Shown here in pieces: positions 19,921 to 28,606 of a stretch of DNA of 33,921 bases. Position numbers and translations under genes: made by a program. Origin of the DNA: Nemertoderma westbladi (Eukaryota > Xenacoelomorpha > Nemertodermatida > Nemertodermatidae); the NCBI GenBank assembly GCA_032718475.1, contig JAUCBJ010004751.1, forward strand, positions 1 through 33,921, read 5' to 3'. Below the pieces are notes generated by a model. The model had not been told where the DNA came from. It searched no databases and was given only the letters and a program-made list of their open reading frames with translations. Positions within the stretch are counted from its first letter, which is position 1; every line of letters starts with the position of its first letter.

Positions 19921-20317
19921 TGGAGTCAGATATGAGGCCCATCACCCATATCTACTCTGGCGCACATGACCCACCATTGGCTGTTGCAGCTCATCTGCTG
20001 GGTCATGCCCTGTACCCTTGCTGCCAGGTGCAGGTCGCAGTGAAGTGATCTCAGAGTGGACATGAGAACACTCTACTCCTGATCAGCCATTGGTAGATCA
20101 CCATCTGCCTGGTCAGGCCATATACCCCTGCAGCCAAGTTTATGGGTCCTTAATCCAGGACCAATGGCGTCCTTATCCCAGAACGAAGGGGGTCCTAGTT
20201 ACAGGACCAGATTTGCACTAGTAAGAGGGTCTATGCAGCAACAGGTGGCACCTCCTTTATGCTGCATGGAGGTGGCAAGTTTTCTTGATCAATGACCTAG
20301 AATACCTGACCTGACCG
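19921..20317 (-). other. LINE-B 5' UTR
   Basis: The region between the first plausible ORF and the 5' boundary set by the 13-base duplication is about 400 bases without an ORF. It contains an imperfect internal duplication: GATCA/CATCTGC..GGTCATG..CCCTG at 19990-20030 resembles 20085-20130. LINE 5' UTRs often carry an internal promoter. I see no specific motif to prove one. Confidence 0.6.
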
Positions 20318-20330
20318 ACAAGCCAAGCAA
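20318..20330 (+). repeat. LINE-B target-site duplication, 5' side
   Basis: ACAAGCCAAGCAA, identical to 13383-13395. Confidence 0.9.
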
Positions 20331-21323
20331 AGCCTGTGACAGTTCTTTCGGGCTCTGCACCTGTTTGTTTGAAGGTCACCGTCCGTAGGTCGCTACTTGC
20401 TAGCTGTGATTGATAGCTTAAACTGGATGCCGCTTTGCCAGAAGGCGGTACACATCAATTGAATATGAGGCAAACATTTAAATTATGCTCAAATATAAAC
20501 GCCAGGGGCAGGGGATATTTCAATATCTCTATTAGGCTAAAACAACACAAGATTGTAGCCGTTCTATCTTAATTGAAAGTTTAAAGCCTTTCTTAGTTTT
20601 TAAGAAGGAATTCTCGCGCTCTCGTCACCATAATTATCATATTAATTAAACAGTTAAGGTAGTACGGTTTGACCTCACTCAGGTGACTTATGAAATGAAT
20701 GACAAAAGGTATTACAAAGCTCTCTCCCAACAGGGCTTCTTTAGGTCATTATAATGAAACTGCGTATACACAGAGAAACTACAGTGCAGTTTTTCTTATA
20801 TTAATTGTTAATCTGATATTGTATTATGTTATTAAAATAATCAATCTTGTCAAGCATTAATCTTGTTTCACTAATTATGTTTCATGTATTATTTGATTTT
20901 TAAGAATGTTTTTTAGAAAGACTTTAGGGCGCCGTAAATTCAATTTGTACTTGCGACCTAAAACCCATCCCGTAATGACCTCAGGAACCTCAATATGATA
21001 AATTAATGGGAATAGTTTCTAGGCAACAACTTGCCAGCACACAAGTATCACTTTGTTGCCCGCATGATATTATTCCCCGAGAATGGCTCTGCATCTGTTA
21101 ACTTACCACGAGCTGTCAATCAGGAATACCTCGGAGTTTATTTTCTCAAAGAATTCAAAGTGCCGCAAACTAACTCAAAGTGACATTTCTCAAAGAATTC
21201 AAAGAATTAAAAGTGCCTAATAGCAGAAAATCACTTTGAGATTCCCAACTAAAAGTGTCTACAAGAATTCAAAGCGGCCGTTGGGAGTAATGTAATGACT
21301 TTTAGACACTTTTATTAGAAAAA
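20331..21323. other. Right body of the DNA transposon, non-coding
   Basis: No ORF or RNA gene is visible. From about 21135 the words CTCAAAG, GAATTCAAAG and AAAAGTG repeat densely up to the right terminal repeat, including three or four TCAAAGAATTCAAAG-like blocks. These are likely subterminal binding sites. Confidence 0.6.
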
Positions 21324-21369
21324 CTTTGAGAAAATCTCAAAGAACAGATGCACTTTGAGACCCCGACTG
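21324..21369 (-). repeat. Right terminal inverted repeat (46 bp)
   Basis: The perfect inverse of 12841-12886, followed by TA at 21370-21371. Confidence 0.9.
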
Positions 21370-21371
21370 TA

Positions 21372-21770
21372 CATGTTAGTGTGGACGATTGAGAGCCAGT
21401 TTAAAGGGGCAGTGATTTTTTATGTCCTTTTATTTGACTTTTTTTGTCATTTTTTTTTTTTCGAATTATGCATAATGACTTTTGTTGTCCTTTTAATGAC
21501 TTTTATTGTCCTTTTAATGACTTTTTATGTATGTATTTCTTCAAACTGTCAGACTGCTGATTTCTGGACTGTCAGACAGTTGATTTCACTATGCATGTGC
21601 CAAAACATTCCATTATTCCATGATTTATAGTAGACTATGAGATAGATTTCCATATGCGCCTGTGGTAAAAAGACTCTATATTTAATAGTTTGTGGTTGTT
21701 GTCGATAATCGATTACCACATGACGTAGCAAAACACTCATTTTATAGCCAAAAACAATTACCAATTGATG
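21372..21770. other. T-rich non-coding spacer
   Basis: A word close to TTAATGACTTTTATTGTCCT repeats three to four times at about 21470-21530. No gene is supported. Confidence 0.5.
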
Positions 21771-22620
21771 GGAAGGAGCAGGTTAAGGCCGAGTTTTCTA
21801 ACCAAAACAATAAACAGTCACTTTACCAAATCAGGGAAAGGAGCAGGTTACAGAGACGGGATTTTCTAACCAAAACAATAAACGATCACTTAACTAATTG
21901 AGGGAAAGGAGCAGGTTACAGAGGCGGGATTTTCTAACCAAAACAATAAACGATCACTTAACTTATTGAGGGAAAGGAGCAGGTTACAGAGGCAGGATTT
22001 TCTAACCAAAACAATAAACGATCATTTAACTAATTGAGGGAAAGGGACAGGTTACAGAGGCGGAATTTTCTAACCAAAACAATAAACGATCACTTAACTA
22101 ATTGAGGGAAAGGAGCAGGTTACAGAGGCGGGATTTTCTAACCAAAACAATAAACGATCATTTAACTAATTGAGGGAAAGGGGCAGGTTACAGAGGCGGG
22201 CCTTTCTAACCAAAACAATAAACGGTCACTTTACCAATTCAGGGAAAGGAGCAGGTTACAGAGGCGGGATTTTCTAACCAAAACAATAAACGATCATTTA
22301 ACTAATTGAGGGAAAGGGGCAGGTTACAGAGGCGGGATTTTCTAACCAAAACAATAAACGATCATTTAACTAATTGAGGGAAAGGAGCAGGTTACAGAGA
22401 CGGGATTTTCTAACCAAAACAATAAACGATAACATTACCAATTGAGAGAAAGGACCAGGTTACAGAGGCGGGATTTTCTAACCAAAACAATAAACGATAA
22501 CATTACCAATTGAGGGAAAGGAGCAGGTTAAGGCCGGATTTTCTAACCAAAACAATCAAGCAATCAAAACCAAAACAGTCACTTTACCAAATCAGGGAAG
22601 GGAGCAGGTTATCCGTAACA
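21771..22620. repeat. 68-bp satellite, about 13 units
   Basis: The word CAGGTTA starts at 21779, 21844, 21912, 21980, 22048, 22116, 22184, 22252, 22320, 22388, 22456, 22524 and 22604. That is an exact 68-base step from 21844 to 22524 and irregular steps at the two ends. Each unit reads GGGAAAGGAGCAGGTTACAG, then a GATTTTCTAACC block, then AAAACAATAAACGATCA. The two edge units share the variant GGTTAAGGCC. A single diverged unit lies far away at about 5939-6010. Confidence 0.92.
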
Positions 22621-23478
22621 CTACTCAGACAGTAGTCATGATCCATTATTGATTATAAAACTAATACAGTAATAGGCCTAAATTATGTGAAAGGTATATC
22701 CACATTTTCCACAATCCTGCAATCCAGTTTGGCCTATCAATTATTTAAAATTTATTAGCACAACCGGTAGGCCTACCATTACCGTATTTAAATGGTAGGC
22801 TACACAGTAGGCCTACCATTACCGTATTTAAATGGTAGGCTACACAGTAGGCCTATAGCAGTACCGGTGCCGGTACCGGTACTAAAATACAGAAATACCT
22901 GCTTTATACCTACATCTGTACATACAATACAGCAAAATAGTGCTATATATACTAATACCGGTACTGATAGCCTGAGAGAACAGCAGTAGAGAAACCGGTA
23001 GCATGGAACCTAACATTAGACTTTTGGAGGACATAAAAAATAAAAAAAAAAGGACAAAAAAAGGATTTAAACGGACAATAAAAATTATTGCGGTTTAAAG
23101 GGTGATAACAGGAAAGCCATAGCTTGAAGGTTGCTACCACCGTGAGGGGGGCTGGGGGGGGGGGGGGGGGGGGGGGGGCTACTGAAGGGACCTACATTGA
23201 CAAATTATAAAGGATGTACTGTACAACCAAGGCGTACTATATACAAGGCCATGCCATCGAGTTAACTGGGGGTGGTGACTGGGGGCAAGATTTTTTTTAC
23301 AACAATTTGATAATATTTTGATATGGGGAGAGTTCTATAAATTTACAATTGCTGCAATTTGGTCAATGGACGTAATTGAAGCATCCTCGTTAAGTAAGAT
23401 AAAAAATTTTATGGTAGTTAGTGTTTTAGATAGGTTTAGCTAGTAATTTCGACACTGGTTCCGACATCCTACTTCCCT
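22621..23478. repeat. Palindromic-word region and poly-G tract
   Basis: A unit of about 44 bases (TAGGCCTACCATTACCGTAT, then TTAAATGGTAGGCTACACAG) is present twice in tandem at about 22768-22855, and its two halves are inverted repeats of each other around ACCGTATTTA. GGTACCGGTACC-type words follow at 22862-22882. A G tract of about 25 bases lies at about 23153-23178. No gene is supported. Confidence 0.6.
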
Positions 23479-23880
23479 CTATAAATATATATCCCATTCA
23501 CTGAATGTTATAGCCCTCATAATTTTATTTACCAGAACACGAATTTTATTAATATATGTTGGGAAGGAGCTGCCCCATAAGGCAATACCGTAGTGTATCC
23601 GTGAATTTACGAGGGAATAATATATTGATTTGAGCACCGATAGAGGCAACAAGTGTCTGAATTTAAAAAACAAGCCAGTAAATTTCGACACCACAGATAT
23701 TACATATTTACAGTAGGACTTCCAATTCAAGTGGTTGTCAAGTATGAGACCAAGATATTTAATTTCATTTTTACACTTTAGATTAGTATCTTTTATTTTA
23801 ACTTTGGCTACACTTTCAGTGGACCAAGGGTTGTTGGAATATAAACAATATACAGTTTTTGTTCGCGTTATTTTCATTTC
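23479..23880 (-). pseudogene. LINE RT C-terminal fragment
   Basis: A 132-codon minus-strand open frame has the post-catalytic RT pattern KYLGLILDNHLNWKSYCKYV, then LLPLSVLKSIYYSLVNSRIH and YGIALWGSS. This is typical of CR1-, jockey- or Daphne-like LINEs. The catalytic FADD box is missing, since homology stops near 23880 where the sequence changes to unrelated DNA. The C-terminal end is a stop at 23479 soon after MRAITFSEWDIY. I could not find a tail or target-site duplication. Confidence 0.75.
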
Positions 23881-24168
23881 GGTCCCGGGTACCCACCAAA
23901 TTTACAAACTCCCCAAACGAAAATTCCAAATATACCCGCGCATAGTGGGCAAAAAACTAGAAGTTATAAAACCCAAAATTATTCGATTATGGGCTGTTTT
24001 TCGGGAAGGCTGACTACTAAATTGTATTAATTTGGTTAGTTGGTTATTAAGTAGTTGTATTAAAACGTGGCCCTGAAGTTCAAGGAATCAAGTACTTGGC
24101 TTCAGGTAGAGATCATGATAGCCTAGCCTAGGCCGTGCGCCCGTGCCTAGTGCGAAGGGACAACCTAT
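23881..24168. other. Non-coding spacer before the hairpin array
   Basis: No gene or repeat is supported between the LINE fragment and the first hairpin-bearing unit. Part of it may be the 5' end of the BEL/Pao element. Confidence 0.4.
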
Positions 24169-24860
24169 TCCCCAGTGGGTTCTTTTACTGTGCGTGTTAC
24201 GAGCCTGAAAAGGACTTGGAAACAAACAGACCAGGAGGCCATGCAGTGGGAATTTGGTTTGAACTTCTTGGACTTCCCCAGTGGCTTCTTTTACTGTGCG
24301 TAGTACAGTACGAGCCTGAAAAGGACTCGGAAACAAACAGACCAGGAGGCCACGCAGTGGGAAGGGAACCGGACTTTTCACCTCCTGCGTGGTGCGCTAG
24401 TTTGCAGTGCGTAGTGCAAGACTGAAAAGGACTTGGAACCAATCAGCATAGCGCTCCACAAAGGGGGGTTTGTGATCTATGGAGTTATTACGAGCCTGAA
24501 TAGGACTCGGAACGCAACTGAAATCGCTCTCCTCTGCTAGCACCGACGTTCTACGACTTACAGAGAGGATTATGGTTAACGGAGCTATTACGAGCCTGAA
24601 AAGGACTCGGAACGTAATGGAAAACTGCATCCTCTCACCAGACACTACGGATATTAACAGATGGAGCAACAAGCGGTGGGCGGAGCTATTACGAGCCTGA
24701 AAAGGACTCGGAACGTAACGGAAACTGTCTATCCTCACCCGACACCGATGGACAGAGGGGACTGCAGTCGACGGAGCTATTAAGAGCCTGAAAAGGACTC
24801 GGAACGTAACAGAAGCTGTAGCCCCTCACCAGACATCACAGACACCGACTAGACATGGGT
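24169..24860 (+). repeat. Tandem arrays carrying a GAAA-loop hairpin
   Basis: There are two arrays. The first is a duplicated block (about 24169-24260 and 24276-24370) with CCCAGTGG, TTCTTTTACTGTGCGT and ACAAACAGACCAGGAGGCCA. The second has four units with GGAGCTATTACGAGCCTGAA starting at 24481, 24581, 24682 and 24773 (steps of 100, 101 and 91). Every unit holds CGAGCCTGAAAAGGACTCG or a variant, at 24200-24218, 24311-24329, 24417-24435, 24491-24509, 24591-24609, 24692-24710 and 24783-24801. The word folds as CGAG-CCT, GAAA loop, AGG-(bulged A)-CTCG. The arrays lie in the leader region ahead of the gag remnant. Confidence 0.8.
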
Positions 24861-25102
24861 ATCAAACGTAGTTGGGGTGGTTAAAATCATATAAAGTAAA
24901 TTTGTCGTCTTATAAAGTAAATACTCAGTAAATTATTTGTACTGTAGGTTTATTACTGATGTATATGTTTATTATAATTATTTGGTGTATGGGAGCCCAA
25001 ATTTATTTAGAATCAGTTCGTCTATAAGGAATCAGTTAGCAGCGAATAAATTAACATTCAATCCAAACGATCTTTCTTTTTCACGATCTGCGTGTTGGAA
25101 TA

Positions 25103-25945
25103 ATGGAGCACGAACGGGCCACTACTACCAGTGGAAACGACCTACGAACAGACGCAGAATCGGACCAGGAACATAATATCCATAATGTGGCCCGCAAACT
25201 CTGTACATTAAAGGGGCTAGTCACAAGAGCCAACTCGAGGATAGAGACACTCTTAAAGAAGTCCAACACCTCAATCGGTGATATTCATCATCAGCTACAA
25301 AAGGTCCGGATAATGAGTATGCGCAACTTTCAACTTGATCGGGATGCTCTAAATCAGGAAATGATGGCTCAATGCAATGAAATCTAGGCGGAAGATAGGA
25401 GAATGGAGTTAGAAGAACAAGGTGCTCTTCGTCGACAGAAAGAAGCAGAACAAGATGCTCTGCGTAAACAGAAAGAGGCAGAACAAGATGCTCTGCGTAA
25501 ACAGAAAGAATCAGAACAAGATGCTCTGTGGAAACAGGAGGCCATCGAAAGCGCCAGAAGACACCGAGAGGCCATCAAACAGGAAAAAATATTAAAATGG
25601 AAGGTGGAACAGCGTGCTAGGGAAATAAAAGAGCAAAAGATCATAATTCAAAAAAGGAATACAGATGAGGCCAAATTGGCCGAATACGAGACTGCACTTC
25701 TCGAACGTGATCTCCAAACTGAGGAGGACAGAGAAAGAGGGATTGAGAGGGAATATGAACCCATTATGGTCCCGGATTTGGAAAAAACTCTCCCTTTCCA
25801 GGAAATGGAAATAAGAAAGACTAATAATAAAACTTCTAACCTTTCCCCCAAGCTCCAGTGTTCTCATACGGAGGAGAACCAGGGAAGGCATAAAGCCCAG
25901 TACGAGCCTGAAAAGGACTCAGAAAAGATTGTGAAAGTTTTTTGA
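25103..25945 (+). pseudogene. BEL/Pao gag N-terminus, coiled coil with repeats
   Basis: It starts with MEHERATTTSGND and reads through a leucine/charged segment (KLCTLKGLVTRANSRIETLL) to an in-frame TAG at 25385-25387. The same frame then continues from 25388 to 25945. The second part is strongly charged and helical, with four tandem copies of an 11-residue unit like EQDALRKQKEA (about 25415-25540), then a long E/K/R-rich segment. It closes with KAQYEPEKDSEK, in which the coding form of the hairpin motif (25903-25921) appears. The 11-residue units correspond to 33-base tandem repeats in the DNA. N-terminal coiled coils are known in BEL gag proteins. Confidence 0.7.
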
Positions 25946-26773
25946 CGGATGGTGCTTACCACTATGATCCTGAAAAGGACTCGGACCATGGCACCAATCC
26001 GACACCCGTTATAAACCCAATCACGTCAACTCCCCGACAACGACCAAAATATGTCATGCGGCAAATGAGATGGATCCATCATTTATGGGTGGTAGCCCAG
26101 GACAGTTTAACAACACATGTAAAACCACTTCAATGGATGTTTATATGATAAGGGCCCTTGAAAATCGTTATCCATGCCCAAAATGGAAATCAGAAGCTTC
26201 CATGGTGACTACACAGATTTCATCAGCTTCAAGAAATGTTTTTATGCTCAAATCGGTTCAACCGAAATTACTGATGAGCAACAATTCGTTTATTTATCAC
26301 AATACCTTGGGGACAAACCAAGAAGGCTGCTACGCTGCTTTGAAAGAGGTGATTATGAAGCATACAAAGACGCATGGGAAGCACTGAATAAAAGGTATGG
26401 AAACACAGGAACAATTATAAATCAAACAATAGAAAGACTCGTCCAGGAAGCGGGTTCCTTAGGTGTCCCACAAAACATCCAGGAATTCTCAGACTCCATG
26501 AAAGAGGCATATTATAGCTTAAAACCTCTAAAGAAAGAAGACCAAATTAATAACATCCTTAATTTAACACAAATCGCTAGGAAATTCCCAGGATGGCTAC
26601 ACACCAAATTGGCTTATAAATGCGTAGACCTACTACCCAGATGGTATCCTGACCACAATCCTACGTATCTAGAGATGTCCATGTTTCTGGACGATGTCTC
26701 GGAAATGGTGAACGACTCTATGTTTTCCAAACAAAGTCTATCAAAGCTGGATGGGGGGGAGCCAACAACGTGA
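25946..26773 (+). pseudogene. BEL/Pao gag core (DUF1759-like)
   Basis: After another hairpin copy (25965-25983, coding YDPEKDSD in one frame), the frame with MDPSFMGGSPGQFNN starts at 26070, and a shift near 26180 leads into the 26174-26773 open frame. That frame has the features I associate with the BEL gag domain DUF1759: IRSFHGDYTDFISFKKCF, then QQFVYLSQYLGDKPRRLL and DAWEALNKRYGNTGTI. The C-terminal end (PTYLEMSMFLDDVSEMVN) leads toward the zinc-knuckle region. The family call rests on these motifs and gene order. The frameshift shows it is non-functional. Confidence 0.8.
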
Positions 26774-26818
26774 TCACGCATTTCCACCCCAAAACCCCAG
26801 TTTCGTGAACCCATTATT

Positions 26819-27233
26819 ATGATGGCTATCTACATGTCAGAAGAGGAAGATGAGGATGACTTAGAAAAGGCCAAAGAAGGGGCCTGTTTCTTCGCTAACT
26901 GGGCACCAAAAGGAGAGGGAATCCCAGAAACTTTCTTATGCTTAATCCTTAAACTTTGTGGTGAGAATCACACTGTCGAATTCTGTCAAAAATTCAAGTA
27001 TGCGGACTTGATACTGCGCTTCGAAACTTTCGAAACTTCGAAAGCTTTAGAGGGGAAATGAGGCGGGCGAGAAGTGCTAACAACATAAAATCTGGCAAGC
27101 CATCATATCACTCCGCGTCCAAGGAAGGGACAAAGAGAAACATAGAACTTTATAACTATAAACCAAAAAAGGACGTCACCAATGTCTCACATGTGGTAAA
27201 CATGGTTCGGAAAATTATGCGGTATTCGCGAAG
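26819..27233 (+). pseudogene. Gag zinc-knuckle remnants
   Basis: The open frame 26819-27061 has an acidic start (SEEEDEDDLEKAKEG) and KLCGENHTVEFCQKF, which resembles a zinc knuckle (C..C....H....C) whose first Cys is displaced. A second, damaged knuckle (CLTCGKHGSENY) is readable at about 27188-27225 in another frame. Two zinc knuckles before the protease is the usual order in BEL elements. Confidence 0.6.
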
Positions 27234-27551
27234 GTGATTCCCATCCGAGTGCAAGGCGACCATAAATCGCTAATGACTCTCGCGTATTTGGACAATGGAT
27301 CCGATGGAACAATTCTTGACAAAGAGTTCATCGAAAAGCTTAGAATACGGTATGAACCTTACAAGAGGCCGATACAAACGATCACCAACCATAGAGAGGT
27401 CGAATCCGGTGAGGTAAAGCTACAGATTGGCTGTGTAATGCGTGGATATGAGGGCGTGAACATCACAATACGAAATGCATTTGTACATACGGATCTATGT
27501 GTACAGTACGCTTCCAACAATCTGGGGACTTTGTGTCACTTATACAATTAG
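27234..27551 (+). pseudogene. BEL/Pao aspartic protease-like domain (DUF1758-like)
   Basis: The open frame begins IPIRVQGDHKSLMTLAYLDN and has the active-site-like stretch LDNGSDGTIL, where the retroviral-type D-(T/S)-G box appears as D-N-G-S, a form common in BEL proteases. It continues with KEFIEKLRIRYEPYKRPI and a C-terminal region ending at 27551 through a frameshift. The continuation (DVNKISILIGLDTLVFHIP) is in the next open frame, so one indel near 27520 separates the two halves. Confidence 0.75.
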
Positions 27552-28606
27552 ACAGACCCGATGTGGACCTTTATTGTCCAAAGTTGGACGTAAATAAAAT
27601 TAGTATACTGATCGGACTCGATACACTAGTGTTCCACATACCCACAGGCGATATAGCCAGGTCCATCAGACCAAACGACGGGTTCTACGCGGAAAGGACA
27701 GTTTTGGGATGGACTTTATGCGGAATCAAGGAGGAAACTGTCGACACATATACATATCTCCCTAAATGCCAGGTTGAGAATAAACTGGTTAACATTAGAC
27801 ATTGCTCAACATCATGCGAAAGCCAGGATCTATTCCTAGAATCAGAAAGGACCCAGAAGGAGATGACGAGGTACTTCAATTTTGAAACCCAGGAGTTTGC
27901 GGAGAGGGATGAAGCACTGTCCGAAGAAGATCGATTCTGCATGAAACTTATGGACCAAGGCGAATTCGTGGATGGACATTGGAGATCTCCGATGCTGTGG
28001 AAAGACCCGGACAAAGTAATGGCGGACAATTCAAGCATGGCCTTGAATCGCCTTAAAGGAATCCTGAAAAGGTTGAGTACCCAACCAGACCTGAAGGACC
28101 GATATAATGAGGTAATGGCTGGGTACTTGAAAGACGGATTGGTGGAACTGGTACCAGATGACGTGATTAAGGGATCTTCTAGAACATATTACTTACCAAC
28201 ACATTTTTTTATAGAAAAGCGTAAAGCTGGGAAGATGAGAGTTGTTAATGATGCCGTAGCCACCTTCCAAGGTGAATCCCTAAACAGCCAGTTATACACT
28301 GGACCAAACATTTACAGCAACCTGGTTGGCGTATTGCTTAGATTTAGGGAGAACAAGGTGGCCTTTACATGTGATATTAAATCGATGTTTCATCAGGTAC
28401 GCACACTAGTCAGAGACTCTGACAGCCTGCGGATACTATGGACCAACAAGACACATAACATCTCAGAAATAAACAGCCTCACACTGAATGATGTCGATAT
28501 ATAAAGAATGGTGGTACGCATCTTCGGTGCAAAAGACTCGCCGGTGGTAAGTAGCAACATGATTAAGAAAACTGCAGATATGCTGGAGGATAAATATGAC
28601 CAAACC
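27497..28606 (+). pseudogene. BEL/Pao reverse transcriptase, N-terminal part
   Basis: The frame contains the end of the protease (SILIGLDTLVFHIP), a linker with FNFETQEFAERDEALSEEDR, then the RT fingers and palm start: SRTYYLPTHFFIEKRKAGKM, RVVNDAVATFQGESLNSQLY, SNLVGVLLRFRENKVAFTCD and IKSMFHQVRT. The first catalytic aspartate is in the FTCDIKSMFHQV stretch. A TAA at 28502-28504 interrupts the frame, which resumes in phase with RMVVRIFGAKDSPVVSSN. Shortly afterwards (about 28606) the sequence jumps to the post-integrase domain, so the second catalytic box (usually YVDD) is gone. Confidence 0.85.

Larger units (their letters stand above)
13396..20317 (-). mobile_element. LINE-B parent copy, interrupted by two insertions
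   Basis: This is a minus-strand non-LTR retrotransposon bounded by a perfect 13-base target-site duplication. Its own segments are 20317-17758 (5' UTR, endonuclease, start of RT), 15372-15231 (RT motif A region) and 14443-13396 (rest of RT, C-terminus, 3' UTR), about 3.75 kb in all, which suits a full-length element. The 3' UTR after the stop at 13432 is only 36 bases, with a small GCTGC/GCAGC hairpin and a TAG-repeat tail. The inserted pieces are LINE-A (15373-17745) and a same-family copy (14444-15218). Protein features (GVFQGDTLAP, FADD, YLGSWI, RLRFAGHCF) suggest an RTE-like lineage such as RTEX or Proto2. That clade name is a guess from memory. Confidence 0.9.
12841..21369. mobile_element. 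DNA transposon (about 1.6 kb) swollen by nested LINEs
   Basis: The first 46 bases (12841-12886, starting CAGTCGGGGTCTCAAAGTGC) are the perfect inverse of 21324-21369, and TA lies on both outer sides (12839-12840 and 21370-21371). Further inward both ends are rich in CAAAGT, CTTTGAG and AAAAGTG words. Removing the LINE complex (13396-20317) and one copy of its duplication leaves about 1.6 kb (12841-13395 plus 20331-21369) with no transposase ORF. CAGT ends with a TA duplication would suit a Tc1/mariner-like or similar family. This is an inference, since no enzyme is encoded. Confidence 0.85.

Noticed and set aside
21771-22620. CRISPR-like array
   Set aside because: The units are contiguous 68-base repeats with no unique spacers, in animal-type DNA.
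24088-24738. Minus-strand ORFs across the hairpin array
   Set aside because: They read through tandem units, the same peptide recurs with the repeat period, and the gag and Pol remnants are on the other strand.
25384-25891. Minus-strand ORFs opposite the gag coiled coil
   Set aside because: They are shadows of the biased codon composition (E/K/R repeats) of the plus-strand gag remnant.
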